This document shows, piece by piece, positions 45,817 to 55,971 of a stretch of 64,000 nt of DNA; positions within the stretch are counted from its first letter, which is position 1, and each line of letters opens with the position of its first letter. Below the pieces are notes generated by a model, which searched no databases, was not told the DNA's origin, and saw only the letters and a program-made list of their open reading frames with translations. Source of the stretch: Peribolospora baueri (taxonomy: Eukaryota; Basidiomycota; Peribolosporomycetes; Peribolosporales; Peribolosporaceae). The translations under genes and the position numbers were made by a program. The stretch lies in the NCBI GenBank assembly GCA_029717555.1, contig JAMDHS010000018.1, positions 219,988 through 283,987 of the forward strand. The letters are read 5' to 3'.

Positions 45817-48800
45817 TTACATAGCCCAACCAATCTCGTATCTCGTCTCCTCGCCGACAACGTCCAAGGATGCACAGCTGTCCCACGCGAACGGCATCCC
45901 TCGCTGGCTGTCGTCGCAGCTGTCGGGCGACTCGGCGCCGTCGTCGCAGCTCTGGACGTATCGACCGTCGTCGCAGCTGGTCAAAGTGCTGACGGTGGAA
46001 GAGCGGTTCGAGCGGTCGGCGCACGTGGTGTCGGACGAACAAGAAGAGGAAGAGGAAGCATCGCTCATCATCAGCAACGTTCCTAGCGCGTAGCCGGGAT
46101 CCACGTCGCCATCGCTGGCGTGCGACTCGTTGGCGACAGAATTTGAGGCATCTGCAGAAGGCGGGTGCGGTGGGGGGAAAGAGGGCGGACGAGTGCTCGG
46201 CAAGGACGACAGCTGGGGCTGTTCCGAAATGGGAGCCTCGTATCCAGTAGGCGGCTCGTTCTCCTTCTCATCCTCGCGCGACGACGAACAGGGGATCGAG
46301 GGCAACTTGGACATACTCTCCTCGCCAAAGTCCAAGCCTAGCCCAAGTCCGAGTCCCCCGCCCAATCCGATGCCGAGGCCGAGACCTGGGTCGGGCTTGT
46401 CCTTGGTCGCCGGCCCAACGTTCGCTCCGAAGTCCGCACCCGCACCCGCACCAGCACCAGCACTGGCAGAACCTTCTTTCGGGGTCGCGGCATAGCCGTC
46501 GCTGTGATCCGCCGTAGCAGGACTTCTCGGATCATCGAGACCGAGGATGGGAGGATTGAAGGGCTTGTTGAGCTTGGCAAGCATCGCGTTGAACGGGTCT
46601 TCCTCTCCGTCCTCGACGATGGAGTGTGTCAGGCTTGTCGCCGAGGTGGAGGCGGTGAGCGAGCTACCCCAACTGGACATGGACAGGAGCGAGGGCAAGG
46701 AGGACAACGCCGTCGAGGTCGACGAGGCGAGCGTCGATATGGACGTGGACGGCGGCGGCACGCTCCTAGACCAGGGCGAGTTACCGTGTGCAGCCAAGAT
46801 CTCCGACAGCGGCGGCGTCGCTTTGGCGGACACGGCGGGGGCGGCCATGGTGGCTTTTTGCGCACCGCTCAGTTTGACCGCCGTCATCTTGAAGCCAAAG
46901 CCCGTCGGCGCAGGCGTCGATGTCGTGGAGGGCGTGGGCGTGGACATTCCGGGGGAGCGCGGCGAAGAGGCTCCGACGAGATGAGGCGAAGAAGCACGCG
47001 GCGAAGAAGTTCCGACGAGATGAGGCGAAGAGGCACGCGGGGAAGAGATGCCGACGAGGCGGGGTGAAGAGGAGCGTGGGGAAGAGGTGCCGACGAGACG
47101 AGGCGAAGCGGAGACGACGGCGATGGTGGCGTCCTCCGCAGAGTTGACCTCGTCATCCTCGTCGGTCGAGCTGCCGTCGTCGTCGTCGTCATCATCGTCC
47201 GACGCCCTCTCTTCGGCGTCCTCGTTCTTGAGGTGGATCTGTTCGAAAGCAGAGTATCGAAAAGGCGACTCCGATGACGACAGCGCCTCGACTCGGACGC
47301 TCTCCCGCTCTCGCTGCGCGTCTTCGAGCCCGACTATAGGCACTTCGACCGTGTCGGCCCAGTCGCCGGCCAGCTTGCCATCGAAGCAAGCCGTCTCCCG
47401 CCTGCTCTTCTCCTCACCGTCCCGAGCGTTCCGGCCGACCCTGGGACTGTAGACCAGAACGGGCGTGGGTGGCAAGATGTTTACGATCGGCAACGCGCCG
47501 TCCACGTTTTCCTCCGCAGTCACCTTTGTAGCCTCTCCGGAGCCACAGTTGGCATTCGGGCGAGGCGAGTCGATCGTTTGCGCCGGTCGCCGCAAGGCCG
47601 CTGTTCGAGGGTTAACTGGCTCGAAGTGCGGTGGGCCGGCGCGGTGGGGAGAGGAACCACGAGCGGACTCGGAAGGGATGGGGAGCGGGACGGGGGGACC
47701 GTCTGCCTTGATAGCTTCGGCGAAGCCTTCGTCTTCACCCGTCAAGATCTTGCCCAACGAGCCCGTTCTTCGACTCCTTACGAGGCCCTTGCCGATCCCG
47801 GTGACTCCGCCGACAAGGGAGGATCCGGAGCCGGAGCCGGAGCCGGAGGAGGAAGCAATGGAGAAGATGGAACCAGTGGGCGAGCCGAGAGCCTTTTCGA
47901 GCGAGCCGGAACGGGAGCGGCTGCGGAAGGAGGAGAAGAAGGACTGGGAGCGTTTCCTCCTGTGACCGATAGCCCGTGGGCCGAGGATGCCTGTCTCCGA
48001 GCGGCTGTGTGAAGAGTGGCCGCCGCCGTGGGGAGATCGCCTGCCGAGTCCGGCGGCTTCGTACGAGAAGGTGAGTACTGGAGGTGCCGAGTGCAGCGCA
48101 GGCTCGATAGACCCGTCTTCTGTGGCGGGGAGACGACTGAGTCGGAGGGCGGGCATGGAGCGCTTCTTGGCGAGCGTATGGCTCGAGACGCTGCCTTGCG
48201 GCGCTGCGTCCGACGGAGCGGGGAAGCGAAAGGCGGCTCGAAGGTCGGATGCGGGTTTGTCGCTACCGCTCACGAGGGAGGAGATGATTGGTGACATCGG
48301 ATGGGCTTGCATTTCAGTTGCTTGAGCAAGGCTAGCCTCGAGAGTGGGAGAGAGGACCCAGGTGCCTCGGTGGAAGCGCATCAGCTCGCGCACTCGCTCT
48401 TCGTCGGTGGGGTCCTGGGTGAACGCGCCTGCGCCGACGCCGGCGACGCCGTGCGGACTGCTATCGCCTCTAACCCCGTCCGCGGAAGAATCCCGTTTGT
48501 CGTGGTGGGAGCCATCGGACATGAGTTTAGGAGAACGGAACAGGAGGGATCGTTGAGAGCACTGTGACGGTCGGCTGGGTTGTGATCGTTGCGAGTCGAG
48601 AGACGATTGGTGACAAGGCACGAAGGTCACCTTGTGGTCCTCGGGCAGTGCTGACCATGACCCTTGTTCGTTGTCCGGGCTGTCAGGCATCAGCGCAGGG
48701 CTGATGCCCAACCGAGGGTCGAAGTCCTTGAAGGCAGCGGGGGATACGGACTTGTACTTGCTGGCCTTTCGATCCTGACTGGACTTGACCGGTGGCGACT

Positions 48801-48870
48801 GCGCCTTGACGTCAGTCCGCACAGGCACGGGCGTGTTGCGCCGAGAATAGAAGGAAGGAAAGGATGGCAT
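45817..48870 (-). CDS. Serine-rich hypothetical protein, 1,017 aa
   Basis: A single uninterrupted minus-strand frame of 1,017 codons from MPSFPSFYSRR (an upstream in-frame Met at 48909 would add 13 residues). I recognise no domain. It is rich in Ser, Pro, Gly and acidic residues and is probably mostly disordered. Short ordered-looking segments are GSWSALPEDHKVTFVPCHQS, VNILPPTPVLVYSPRVGRN, FGFKMTAVKLSGAQKATMAA and PLSEILAAHGNSPWSRS. It contains an acidic run (DDDDDDDD near nt 47190), a four-copy 13-residue SSPR/LVG repeat, and a Gly-Leu-rich run. A frame this long without stops, with third-position GC like that of neighbouring genes, supports real coding. Such proteins in fungi are often cell-polarity or cytoskeleton regulators, but that is only a guess. 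Lack of introns contrasts with its neighbours. Confidence 0.7.
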   Translation of the reverse strand: MPSFPSFYSRRNTPVPVRTDVKAQSPPVKSSQDRKASKYKSVSPAAFKDFDPRLGISPALMPDSPDNEQGSWSALPEDHKVTFVPCHQSSLDSQRSQPSRPSQCSQRSLLFRSPKLMSDGSHHDKRDSSADGVRGDSSPHGVAGVGAGAFTQDPTDEERVRELMRFHRGTWVLSPTLEASLAQATEMQAHPMSPIISSLVSGSDKPASDLRAAFRFPAPSDAAPQGSVSSHTLAKKRSMPALRLSRLPATEDGSIEPALHSAPPVLTFSYEAAGLGRRSPHGGGHSSHSRSETGILGPRAIGHRRKRSQSFFSSFRSRSRSGSLEKALGSPTGSIFSIASSSGSGSGSGSSLVGGVTGIGKGLVRSRRTGSLGKILTGEDEGFAEAIKADGPPVPLPIPSESARGSSPHRAGPPHFEPVNPRTAALRRPAQTIDSPRPNANCGSGEATKVTAEENVDGALPIVNILPPTPVLVYSPRVGRNARDGEEKSRRETACFDGKLAGDWADTVEVPIVGLEDAQRERESVRVEALSSSESPFRYSAFEQIHLKNEDAEERASDDDDDDDDGSSTDEDDEVNSAEDATIAVVSASPRLVGTSSPRSSSPRLVGISSPRASSPHLVGTSSPRASSPHLVGASSPRSPGMSTPTPSTTSTPAPTGFGFKMTAVKLSGAQKATMAAPAVSAKATPPLSEILAAHGNSPWSRSVPPPSTSISTLASSTSTALSSLPSLLSMSSWGSSLTASTSATSLTHSIVEDGEEDPFNAMLAKLNKPFNPPILGLDDPRSPATADHSDGYAATPKEGSASAGAGAGAGADFGANVGPATKDKPDPGLGLGIGLGGGLGLGLGLDFGEESMSKLPSIPCSSSREDEKENEPPTGYEAPISEQPQLSSLPSTRPPSFPPPHPPSADASNSVANESHASDGDVDPGYALGTLLMMSDASSSSSCSSDTTCADRSNRSSTVSTLTSCDDGRYVQSCDDGAESPDSCDDSQRGMPFAWDSCASLDVVGEETRYEIGWAM
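46945..47105 (-). repeat. Four-copy 39-bp in-frame repeat (SSPR/LVG)
   Basis: Inside the serine-rich protein, 13-residue units of the form S-P-R/H-L-V-G-x-S-S-P-R-x-S occur four times in a row with one or two changes each. The DNA copies remain similar, suggesting fairly recent tandem duplication. SPR sites could be targets of proline-directed kinases. Confidence 0.75.
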
Positions 48871-50629
48871 CGCGAACTGCCGACGGTGGAAGCAGAGAGA
48901 GGGGAACAATAAAGAAAAAGGCGAGCCAAGATGTCAAAAGAGACGTGAGGGCGACCAAGGAGCACAGCACTCGGTCGACAACGAGCCAGCGCGGAGATAT
49001 CAGTCGTTCAAGATAGGAGTGCCAGGGGAGTGAGGGGTAGGCAAATCGGAGGGCGAGGGCGATGAAGGCACGGTGTGGAAATGGTGAGATGGGAGAGAAG
49101 TGACGACAGAAGTCGTTAGCAAGCGTGTGTGGAGAGACGCAAGGTGGACAAACAAGGAGACAAGGAGACAGGGGGAAGGAGACAACGATGGGAGGCGTGG
49201 AGGAGGGTCGTGACAATCTTAAGAAGTTGCTGGTCGCAGGACGCGCGACGGGCTATCCGCCTGGCACGGCACAGAGACCGCCCGACACGTATGATGGGAC
49301 GAACGAAATGAGACAAGTCGAGACGAGACGAAACGAGACGGAAAGAGAGGAAGAGAAGAGGAAGAGTGCAAGTCTTGCCGAAACAGGAAGAGACGGCAAA
49401 TTGCGATCGATGGAGACAGCAAGCAATCCATCGACGTTCCTTTCCCCTCCTTGCGCCTCGCATCCATTCCCCAGAGTGGGCCAGCCTCATGCGCCAGCGG
49501 GGGTGGTGTCGTCGCTGCGCTCGTCCTCGTCCTCGTCCTCGTCGATCGACGGCCATGGCGTCGGGCGGCGCAAGCGCTGTCAGTGTCAGCCACGCGACCT
49601 TGGGCGCTCCGTATGAAGGAATGAATGAGATTGGAGACTGGTTGCGGAGGAAAGGAGGACGAGGGACGCGACGGCGAATGGGAGGCGGCCGACGTCGCGC
49701 CTTTGCCGGCACGGTGTGGCACTTAGGGTGCGGAGGAGGGCTCATTATGAGGCGCTCGCCTTGGCGATGGACAAAGGACGAGACATCTCATCTCCCTCCG
49801 CCCGACGCGATATCCATCGCAAGTCGAGACATGGAGCGTCGAGACATGGACGGCGCGCCCCCATCTTACCATCGATCGTGATGGCGAGCAAGCAAGGAGC
49901 ACGAACGCGCGCCAGCCAAAGACGGCGCGCCCGGGCACGCAGGTTCGCGTGGGATCACGTGCAGCCGCAGCCGCCGTCGGATTCAAGCGGGCCAAGGCGG
50001 AGGGAGGGAGACGGTCGTCGCATCACGTGGACACCCAGGCGGCGAGGCACGGCTCCCTCCTCCCCGTCCCATGTCCCGCAAACGTCTAGTTGCCTACAGG
50101 CCAACCAACATGTCCGTAACTGTAGTTAAGGCTTCCGTCTTGGACGCCAGCGAGACACCGCTCCGAATATATAGACCGCTGCCCTCGACCATATCGTCCG
50201 CCCGTCTCGGGTCGCATCGCATCGCACTTGCTCGGGGCAGCGGACGATAGGCGGATCTCGCACACGTCTCTCCCACCGACCTGGTTCATCGGATGGACGC
50301 CGGGGTCCACGTTTTGAGGATGTCTTCGTATGCGGCAAGGGAGGGCACTGTGCGGACAGATATGGGAGAAAAACGGCATCCACGAAGGTGGTTCGATTGG
50401 CGGCAGTCGTCCAAGACAAGCAAGCGACTTCCGAATTTTCAAGTCGGGCGATTGGATCCGTTTAACAGCGACAACCGCCGCAGCGTTTCGCGGCGCTTTG
50501 GCCATCCTGAGGGAACTGGCCGACCGGCTTCGACGACGACGCCTTGCCATCGCCTCCATATCCTCCGCCACATCTCTCCGCACTTGGCTGTCATCCCCCC
50601 TCCTCACGTCCTCTCCGTTGATCGTCACC
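48871..50629. other. Divergent intergenic region, serine-rich protein / NCS6
   Basis: 1.76 kb between divergent starts, the longest gene-poor stretch outside the transposon area. It is A/G-rich with many short repeats such as GAGAC and GACGA. Several open frames exist on both strands but none has conserved motifs. It should hold the two promoters; a small or noncoding gene cannot be excluded. Confidence 0.5.
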
Positions 50630-52416
50630 ATGCCTCCACGACTATGCGCCATCTGCACGACCCAGCGGGCGATCATCAAGCGGCCCAAGACGGGCCAGCC
50701 GATCTGCAAGGAGTGCTTCTTCTACGTCTTCGAAGAGGAGATCCATCGCACCATCATCGGCAGCCGGCTCTTCAAGCGCGGAGACCGGGTGGCCATCGGT
50801 GCAAGCGGGGGAAAGGGTGAGTGGAGGGCGCGCGAGCGTGTGGGTGCTCTAGGTAGATAGATCCATCGCCCATTCGTACCCCGCGGCGTCGTTCATCGGG
50901 CCTCGTTCGTCAACGGCAGACTCGACGGTTCTGGCCCACGTCATGAAGACGCTCAACGAGCGCTACGATTACGGACTGGAGCTCTTCTTGCTCAGCGTGG
51001 ACGAAGGCATTTCCGGGTACCGCGACGATTCATTAGAGGTGAGCGCTTTTCGGCCCGCCTCCAGGTCGCGCCGCCTGGAGGCCACGTCGCCCGCAGCATC
51101 TCGTTAAAACATCCTCGACTCTGTCCTCCCTTCTCAAAGACCGTGAAGCGAAATCAGCAACAATACGATCTACCTTTGAAAATCCTGAGCTATGCAGAAC
51201 TGTATGGGTGGACTATGGATCAAATCGTGAAAGAGGTGGGGAGGAAGAACAACTGTGGGTTTTCCCTCGCCGACCGTCATCGATCACGTCCAACAACAGA
51301 CCTTTGACACGCTAAACGTCTACATCTCCTTTCCGGGCTCCTTCCTTCCGGTACACGGCTCCGTCCGCTCTCACTCTTTTTCTCCCGTCGTCTCCTCGTT
51401 CAGGCACGTTTTGTGGCGTGTTCCGACGGCAAGCGCTTGACCGAGGAGCCATGTCCCTAGGCGTCGATCATATCGTGACAGGCCACAACGCGGACGACCT
51501 GGCGGAGACGATATTCATGAACAGTGAGGGCAGCCTCTCAAGTGTGATTGTATTGCGGCGTCTCCCGCTGACTCCTCGTATGCTCATTCGTGATAGTCCT
51601 TCGGGGCGACACAGCCCGCCTCGAGCGGTGTACGGACATTGTCACAGCCGACGCGGACAGCTCCGAAGGCTCGTCCATACCTCGATCAAAGCCATTCAAA
51701 TATGCTTATGAGAAGGAGATCGTCATGTTAGTTTGAACTGCCATTGTTTCCTTCATGTCCCTTCCTGACGATCGCCCGGCTTCTCGTTGACCCCGCCCGC
51801 GAATGGATGCGATCGCCACCGACAGGTACGCCTACTTCAAGAAACTGGACTACTTTTCCACCGAGTGCACGTACTTTCCCGGCTCGTACAGAGGCCATTC
51901 ACGAACGCTCGTCAAGGAAATGGAGTCGGTCCGACCGAGCGCGATCATCGATACCATCTATAGTGCCGAAGCGCTTAGCATCAATCGGCAGGTGAAGAGA
52001 CCAGTGCAACGTGAGTCGTCGAAACGGTCCAGCCCATCGTCACAACCCGGCGGGTTGGGGGGAGGGAGGCCCCTCGAACGCCGCCTTGCTGAATGGGTGA
52101 CTTGCCCCCCCCTTTTTTTTGTCACAGAGACGTGCGAGCGATGCGGGTACATCTCTTCGCAAGAGCTGTGTAAAGCCTGTAGTGAGTCTCCAAACGATCG
52201 GCCTCTCCCAACATAGCCAAGACGAGAACAGAACCATGCTAAGACGCGCGCTCTCCTCTCCTTTCCTCTCCTCTCCTCTCCTCTCCTCGTGTTATTTTTT
52301 TTCCTCGCCCTGTTCGTTTGGACGCGCGCGCGCCCCTTTCTTTCTCCCCAGTGTTGCTTGACGGACTTAACCGGGGCATGCCTTCCATCAAGATCAAGCC
52401 GGAGAAAAGACGTTGA
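50630..52416 (+). CDS. NCS6: NCS6/CTU1, cytoplasmic tRNA 2-thiolation protein 1
   Basis: Eight exons: 50630-50816, 50920-51038, 51140-51254, 51404-51523, 51597-51726, 51826-52010, 52128-52181, 52352-52416; 324 aa. The N-terminal zinc site has CAIC (6-9) and ICKEC. The PP-loop is SGGKDS (59-64), split by the first intron, followed by [61 protein letters not shown] and a C-terminal zinc pair [16 protein letters not shown], ending IKIKPEKRR. With Ncs2 (Ctu2) and the Urm1 sulfur carrier it thiolates wobble uridine 34 of tRNA Lys, Glu and Gln. The length is normal for the family. Intron 7 (52182-52351) carries a CTCCT microsatellite. Confidence 0.95.
52250..52288. repeat. CTCCT/TCTCC microsatellite in an intron
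   Basis: Repeated CTCTC and TCCTC units lie in the last intron of NCS6, making an extended polypyrimidine tract between the donor and the AG acceptor at 52351. Confidence 0.8.
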
Positions 52417-52855
52417 GCTCGTCGTCATGACTGTAGCTTAAAAAACCCTTTTTGCTCGGGAAGAAAACCCTGAGACATCGGTCGTGGGACCGCTCGCTCG
52501 ATTGATCGATCGATCGAATGCCTAAGGCGACCCATCATCATCGTCGTTCCTTCCTTCTGCCCGCCGTCAAACGTCTTCGCGTCTTGCTCCAGCGAATGAC
52601 AGTCCCACAGCGACTCGAGTGCGCGTCGCGTCTAGCCGGACCGTCCTGAGGCCATCTTGAGAAGACACTTTATCGTCCGAATACACCAAACGGCACGGGG
52701 AAGACTAGGAAGACGAACGTCCCAGTTTTTTTCTTCTTCTTCTTCGGAGTGCGTGCGGGCAGTGACTTATTTACAGTACAGGATGCGAAAGAGGCTGACC
52801 CGACAGGCTAGTCCGACCCGTTCCCTCGCTTACGATCCCTGGCGCGACTAACTGA
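52417..52855. other. Intergenic region between convergent NCS6 and MSC7
   Basis: 439 bp with two convergent 3' ends. It has a TCGATCGATCGATCG palindromic run at ~52501-52517. No gene is supported. Confidence 0.5.
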
Positions 52856-55644
52856 TCACAAACCTCGGTACAAGCTGCGAAGGCCGCTCGCCCTATCGGT
52901 CCAATGGACGCCGTAAACGAACAAGACGAGGCCGCGCACGAAGCGCCAGCTGCGGACGGCGTCGGAGAGGGGGTAGTCGAGAGGCGCGGGGATCATGGTG
53001 CGGATCAAGGAGAAGCGATCTTCCGTCACAGCTTTGGCGTTGCATAGGCCGCGGAGACCTTCGGGTCCGCCTGGGTGCATGGGATGAGAACGGGTTGGGG
53101 GGGGGAGGGGGGGCGTTGAAGAAAACGGACAGAGTTGACGGCAAGGGAATGAGCCTTTACAGATGAGACAATGTGGACCTTTTTCTTTCGAGGCTAAGAT
53201 CAGACTTACCGAAGCGGCCGTAGCCGCTGCCCTTGGCACCGCCGAAAGGAAGGCCCTGTGAAAGGTACGAGACGCCGAAGCTGTGAGTTGCGATGTCAGC
53301 GACGACGGCACGTTGATGGTAGTGGTGACGGCGCAAGGAAGGACGATAAAGGACAAGGTCAGAAGCGGGACAAGGAGACAAAACGCTGGTCAGGCCAACC
53401 AGAACCAGTCGCGCAGGCGAAGACGAAGGAGAAAGGGCTACACACTCATTGATGTTGACCATACCCGCCTTCAATCTCCTCGCCACTCGCCTCGCTTCGC
53501 CCTTTCTGCTCCCAAACACGCTCGCGCCGAGTGCATACTCGCAATCGTTGGCCATACGCACGGCCTCGTCCACCGTTTGGTACTTCATGACCAGGAAGAC
53601 GGGCGCGAAGAGCTCCTCTTGCGCAATCTTCATCTCCGGCCTGACGTCGACAAGGAGGGTGGGCTGGAAGTAGTGTCCCTTTGGCCAGCGCGGGTGAATG
53701 AGCCTCTTCCCGCCGACGAGCAGCCGTGCGCCAGCCTTGACGGCATCGTCGATCAGCCGCTCAAGGCGGTCGAACTGGCTAGAAGAGAGAAGCGCACCGC
53801 AATCTACGCGCAGGTCCGATTCGTTGACGTTGGGATCCAAGGCCCGAGAGGGGTTGAAGGCAGTGTCGTCAAGCCAAGAGCCGCACTGGAGCGTCTTCAT
53901 TCGCGGCTCGATGAAGCCCATGAGCTCTGGCATGAGGGACCGGTGTACGATGAAGCGCTCGATGCCGATGCAGTTCTGGCCCATAGACTGGCTATCAGAC
54001 GGATATGTCGGACGGCGAGTCAGCTTCGCATCCCCATGAAGCGAGGAGAGGAAAGGAGAACAGACTCACAGGACGCCGCGCAGGAACGTGCTGTTGAAGA
54101 AGCCTATATCGGTCGACGGAAGCAGAATGGCGGGATCTTTGCCTGGCGATATTAGATGACGAAGAAACATGATCAGCAGCTCCGTTTCCAGAACCCTAAA
54201 ATCCAAGCTTCATCCTCACCACCCAGCTCCATCACCGTGGGGGTGAGGTTCTTGGCCGCGGCGAGAGCAACTTTGTGTCCCACAGGCTGGCTTCCAATGA
54301 AGGTGAGGTGAGAGAGAAACGGACTGGCAGTCAAAGCTTCTGCGGCTTCGGGGTAACAAGTGACGAGCTAGAGCGGTAGACGGAGACGGAGCAGACACGT
54401 AATGGCGGGTGAGTGGATGGACAGGACTTGGCGCTGGACGACGATGCACGCACCTGGACGATATCGGGATTGTGCCCGCAAGCGGAGAGACAGCTTCTGA
54501 CGCTGTCAATGATCCACGCACTGCTCCATGCGACCACTTCGGATCCCTAAAGAGACGTGTGCAGAGACTGCGCGTCAGATGAGCTTACAAACCAGTACCA
54601 AACACGAGCTCGACGGCACTCACCTTCACGACAATGGCGTTGCCAGTGGCCAACGCAGCAATAACAGGGCCAAGGGCATTGTGAACAGGGTAGTTCCAGC
54701 TGCGATACCGGAAAGGTAGTCACTCGCGTCAGTGCAAGCCGATCAATGGCCACAAGAGAGAGCGGAGCTGTTGCAAACTTCAGCTCGGTTCGATTCGACT
54801 CAGATCAGCTCACCTTACAACGGCGCCAACGACGCCAACTGGCTCCCACACGACGTAATTGCGTTTGTGAGCGAGCAGCAAGTTACCCTTTCGATAGTCG
54901 TCCGCGAGAACTTTTTCGGCGTTTGCGATTGTCCAACGCAGCTTCTCTGCTGTGGTGAGGAGCTCTCCAAAACTGACAGTCCGTTGATGTCAATGGGAGA
55001 GGAACAAGGCGAGGGGACGCGTTAGAAGGGAACGAGCCCATTCAGGCCAAAGCTAAGAGACACCACCGAGCGGGCAGCACTTACGCGGCGTCGATGGCCG
55101 TCTTGCCCGTGTCTCGCGCAGCAACACGGGCGATGACCTCCATGTCCTTAGTGATCCAGGCCAAAAGGCTCTTGAGCACCCGCCTCCTCTGCCACCACGC
55201 CGTTCCCCTCCACTCCGGCCAAGCCGCCTGCGCCGCCTCGAGGCGCTGCCGGATGTCGTCCTCGGAGTGTGCGCGGACGGTACCGAGGTGGTATCCCGTG
55301 GCAGGGTCGTAGCAAATGATATTAGAAGGGTCGGAAGGGTCCGTGATGGAAGGAGATTCGAGCACATCGCCCTTCCATCCTGGACGGGCGGCTTCTGGGA
55401 TTGGACGGGGGAACTTGACGGGTGCCTCAGAGGGGGTTGTGAGGATGGATATGAGCTTGGAAACGAGGAGCGCAGCAAGGAGCGTGCCGATGGCATAGAG
55501 GACCGTCGGGTCCTCCAGAATGGGCTCGTAGTCGCCGTGGGCGAGTGCGAGGAGTTGGAAGTGTGCCTTGTCTATCCAGAGTTGGTGGGCCTTGTTCAGC
55601 CAGAGCTGGACGGACGAGACGTGCGAGTCCTCCACTTCAAGCAT
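52856..55644 (-). CDS. MSC7: MSC7-type membrane-anchored aldehyde dehydrogenase
   Basis: Nine exons on the minus strand: 55644-55085, 54972-54814, 54699-54624, 54546-54454, 54367-54220, 54142-54070, 53991-53446, 53280-53210, 53070-52856; 646 aa. An N-terminal membrane segment (about residues 47-68) precedes the aldehyde dehydrogenase fold: AARDTGKTAIDAAFGE, VGVVGAVVSWNYPVHNALGP, FIGSQPVGHKVA, catalytic-region MELGGKDPAI (Glu343) and the nucleophile in GQNCIGIERF (Cys377). The spacing of 34 residues between Glu and Cys is that of active family members. Later come EELFAPVFLV and GLPFGGAKGSGYGRFGG, then a C-terminal hydrophobic tail. It oxidises aldehydes with NAD(P); budding-yeast Msc7 is an ER-linked relative found through a meiotic sister-chromatid recombination screen. 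Substrate unknown. It is divergent from NDUFAF7. Confidence 0.92.
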
Positions 55645-55971
55645 GGCGGTGGACTGCGGGAGAAGCGAGAAGGCAATGAGAAGACAAAGTCCAGAAGAAG
55701 AGATGAGAGACCCGTGCAACAGATATATGAGCCTGCCGGTCCAGTCTGGACGAGCGGAGGAGGGGAGAGGAGAGAGAAGCGCCAAGAAGGAACGGCTAGG
55801 AAGAAGAACGCTGGCCGTGCATGGGCCAACCAAGGCCAGCGGCTAATGAGCACGTGGGCAAGCGCCACGTGACAAGCGGGCGCCGCAGCACCGATCAGTC
55901 CTTGTCGAGACGAGGCGTGTTGAAATTCGCTTTCAGCAAGCGACGCTGCTTTCGAACGCTGCGCCAGCATA
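55645..55971. promoter_or_regulatory. Shared bidirectional promoter region, MSC7 / NDUFAF7
   Basis: Only 327 bp separates the divergent start codons of MSC7 (minus) and NDUFAF7 (plus), so both promoters and leaders must lie here or overlap. CACGTG-like E-box cores occur (AGCACGTGGG near 55850 and GCCACGTGAC near 55863). This is a positional inference; no transcription start is visible. Confidence 0.55.

Noticed and set aside
46945-47105. SSPR repeat as an RNA polymerase II CTD-like array
   Set aside because: The unit is 13 residues, has no YSPTSPS pattern, and only four copies occur.
52501-52517. TCGATCGATCG run as a regulatory palindrome
   Set aside because: It is a short self-complementary simple repeat in a convergent 3' region with no sign of function.
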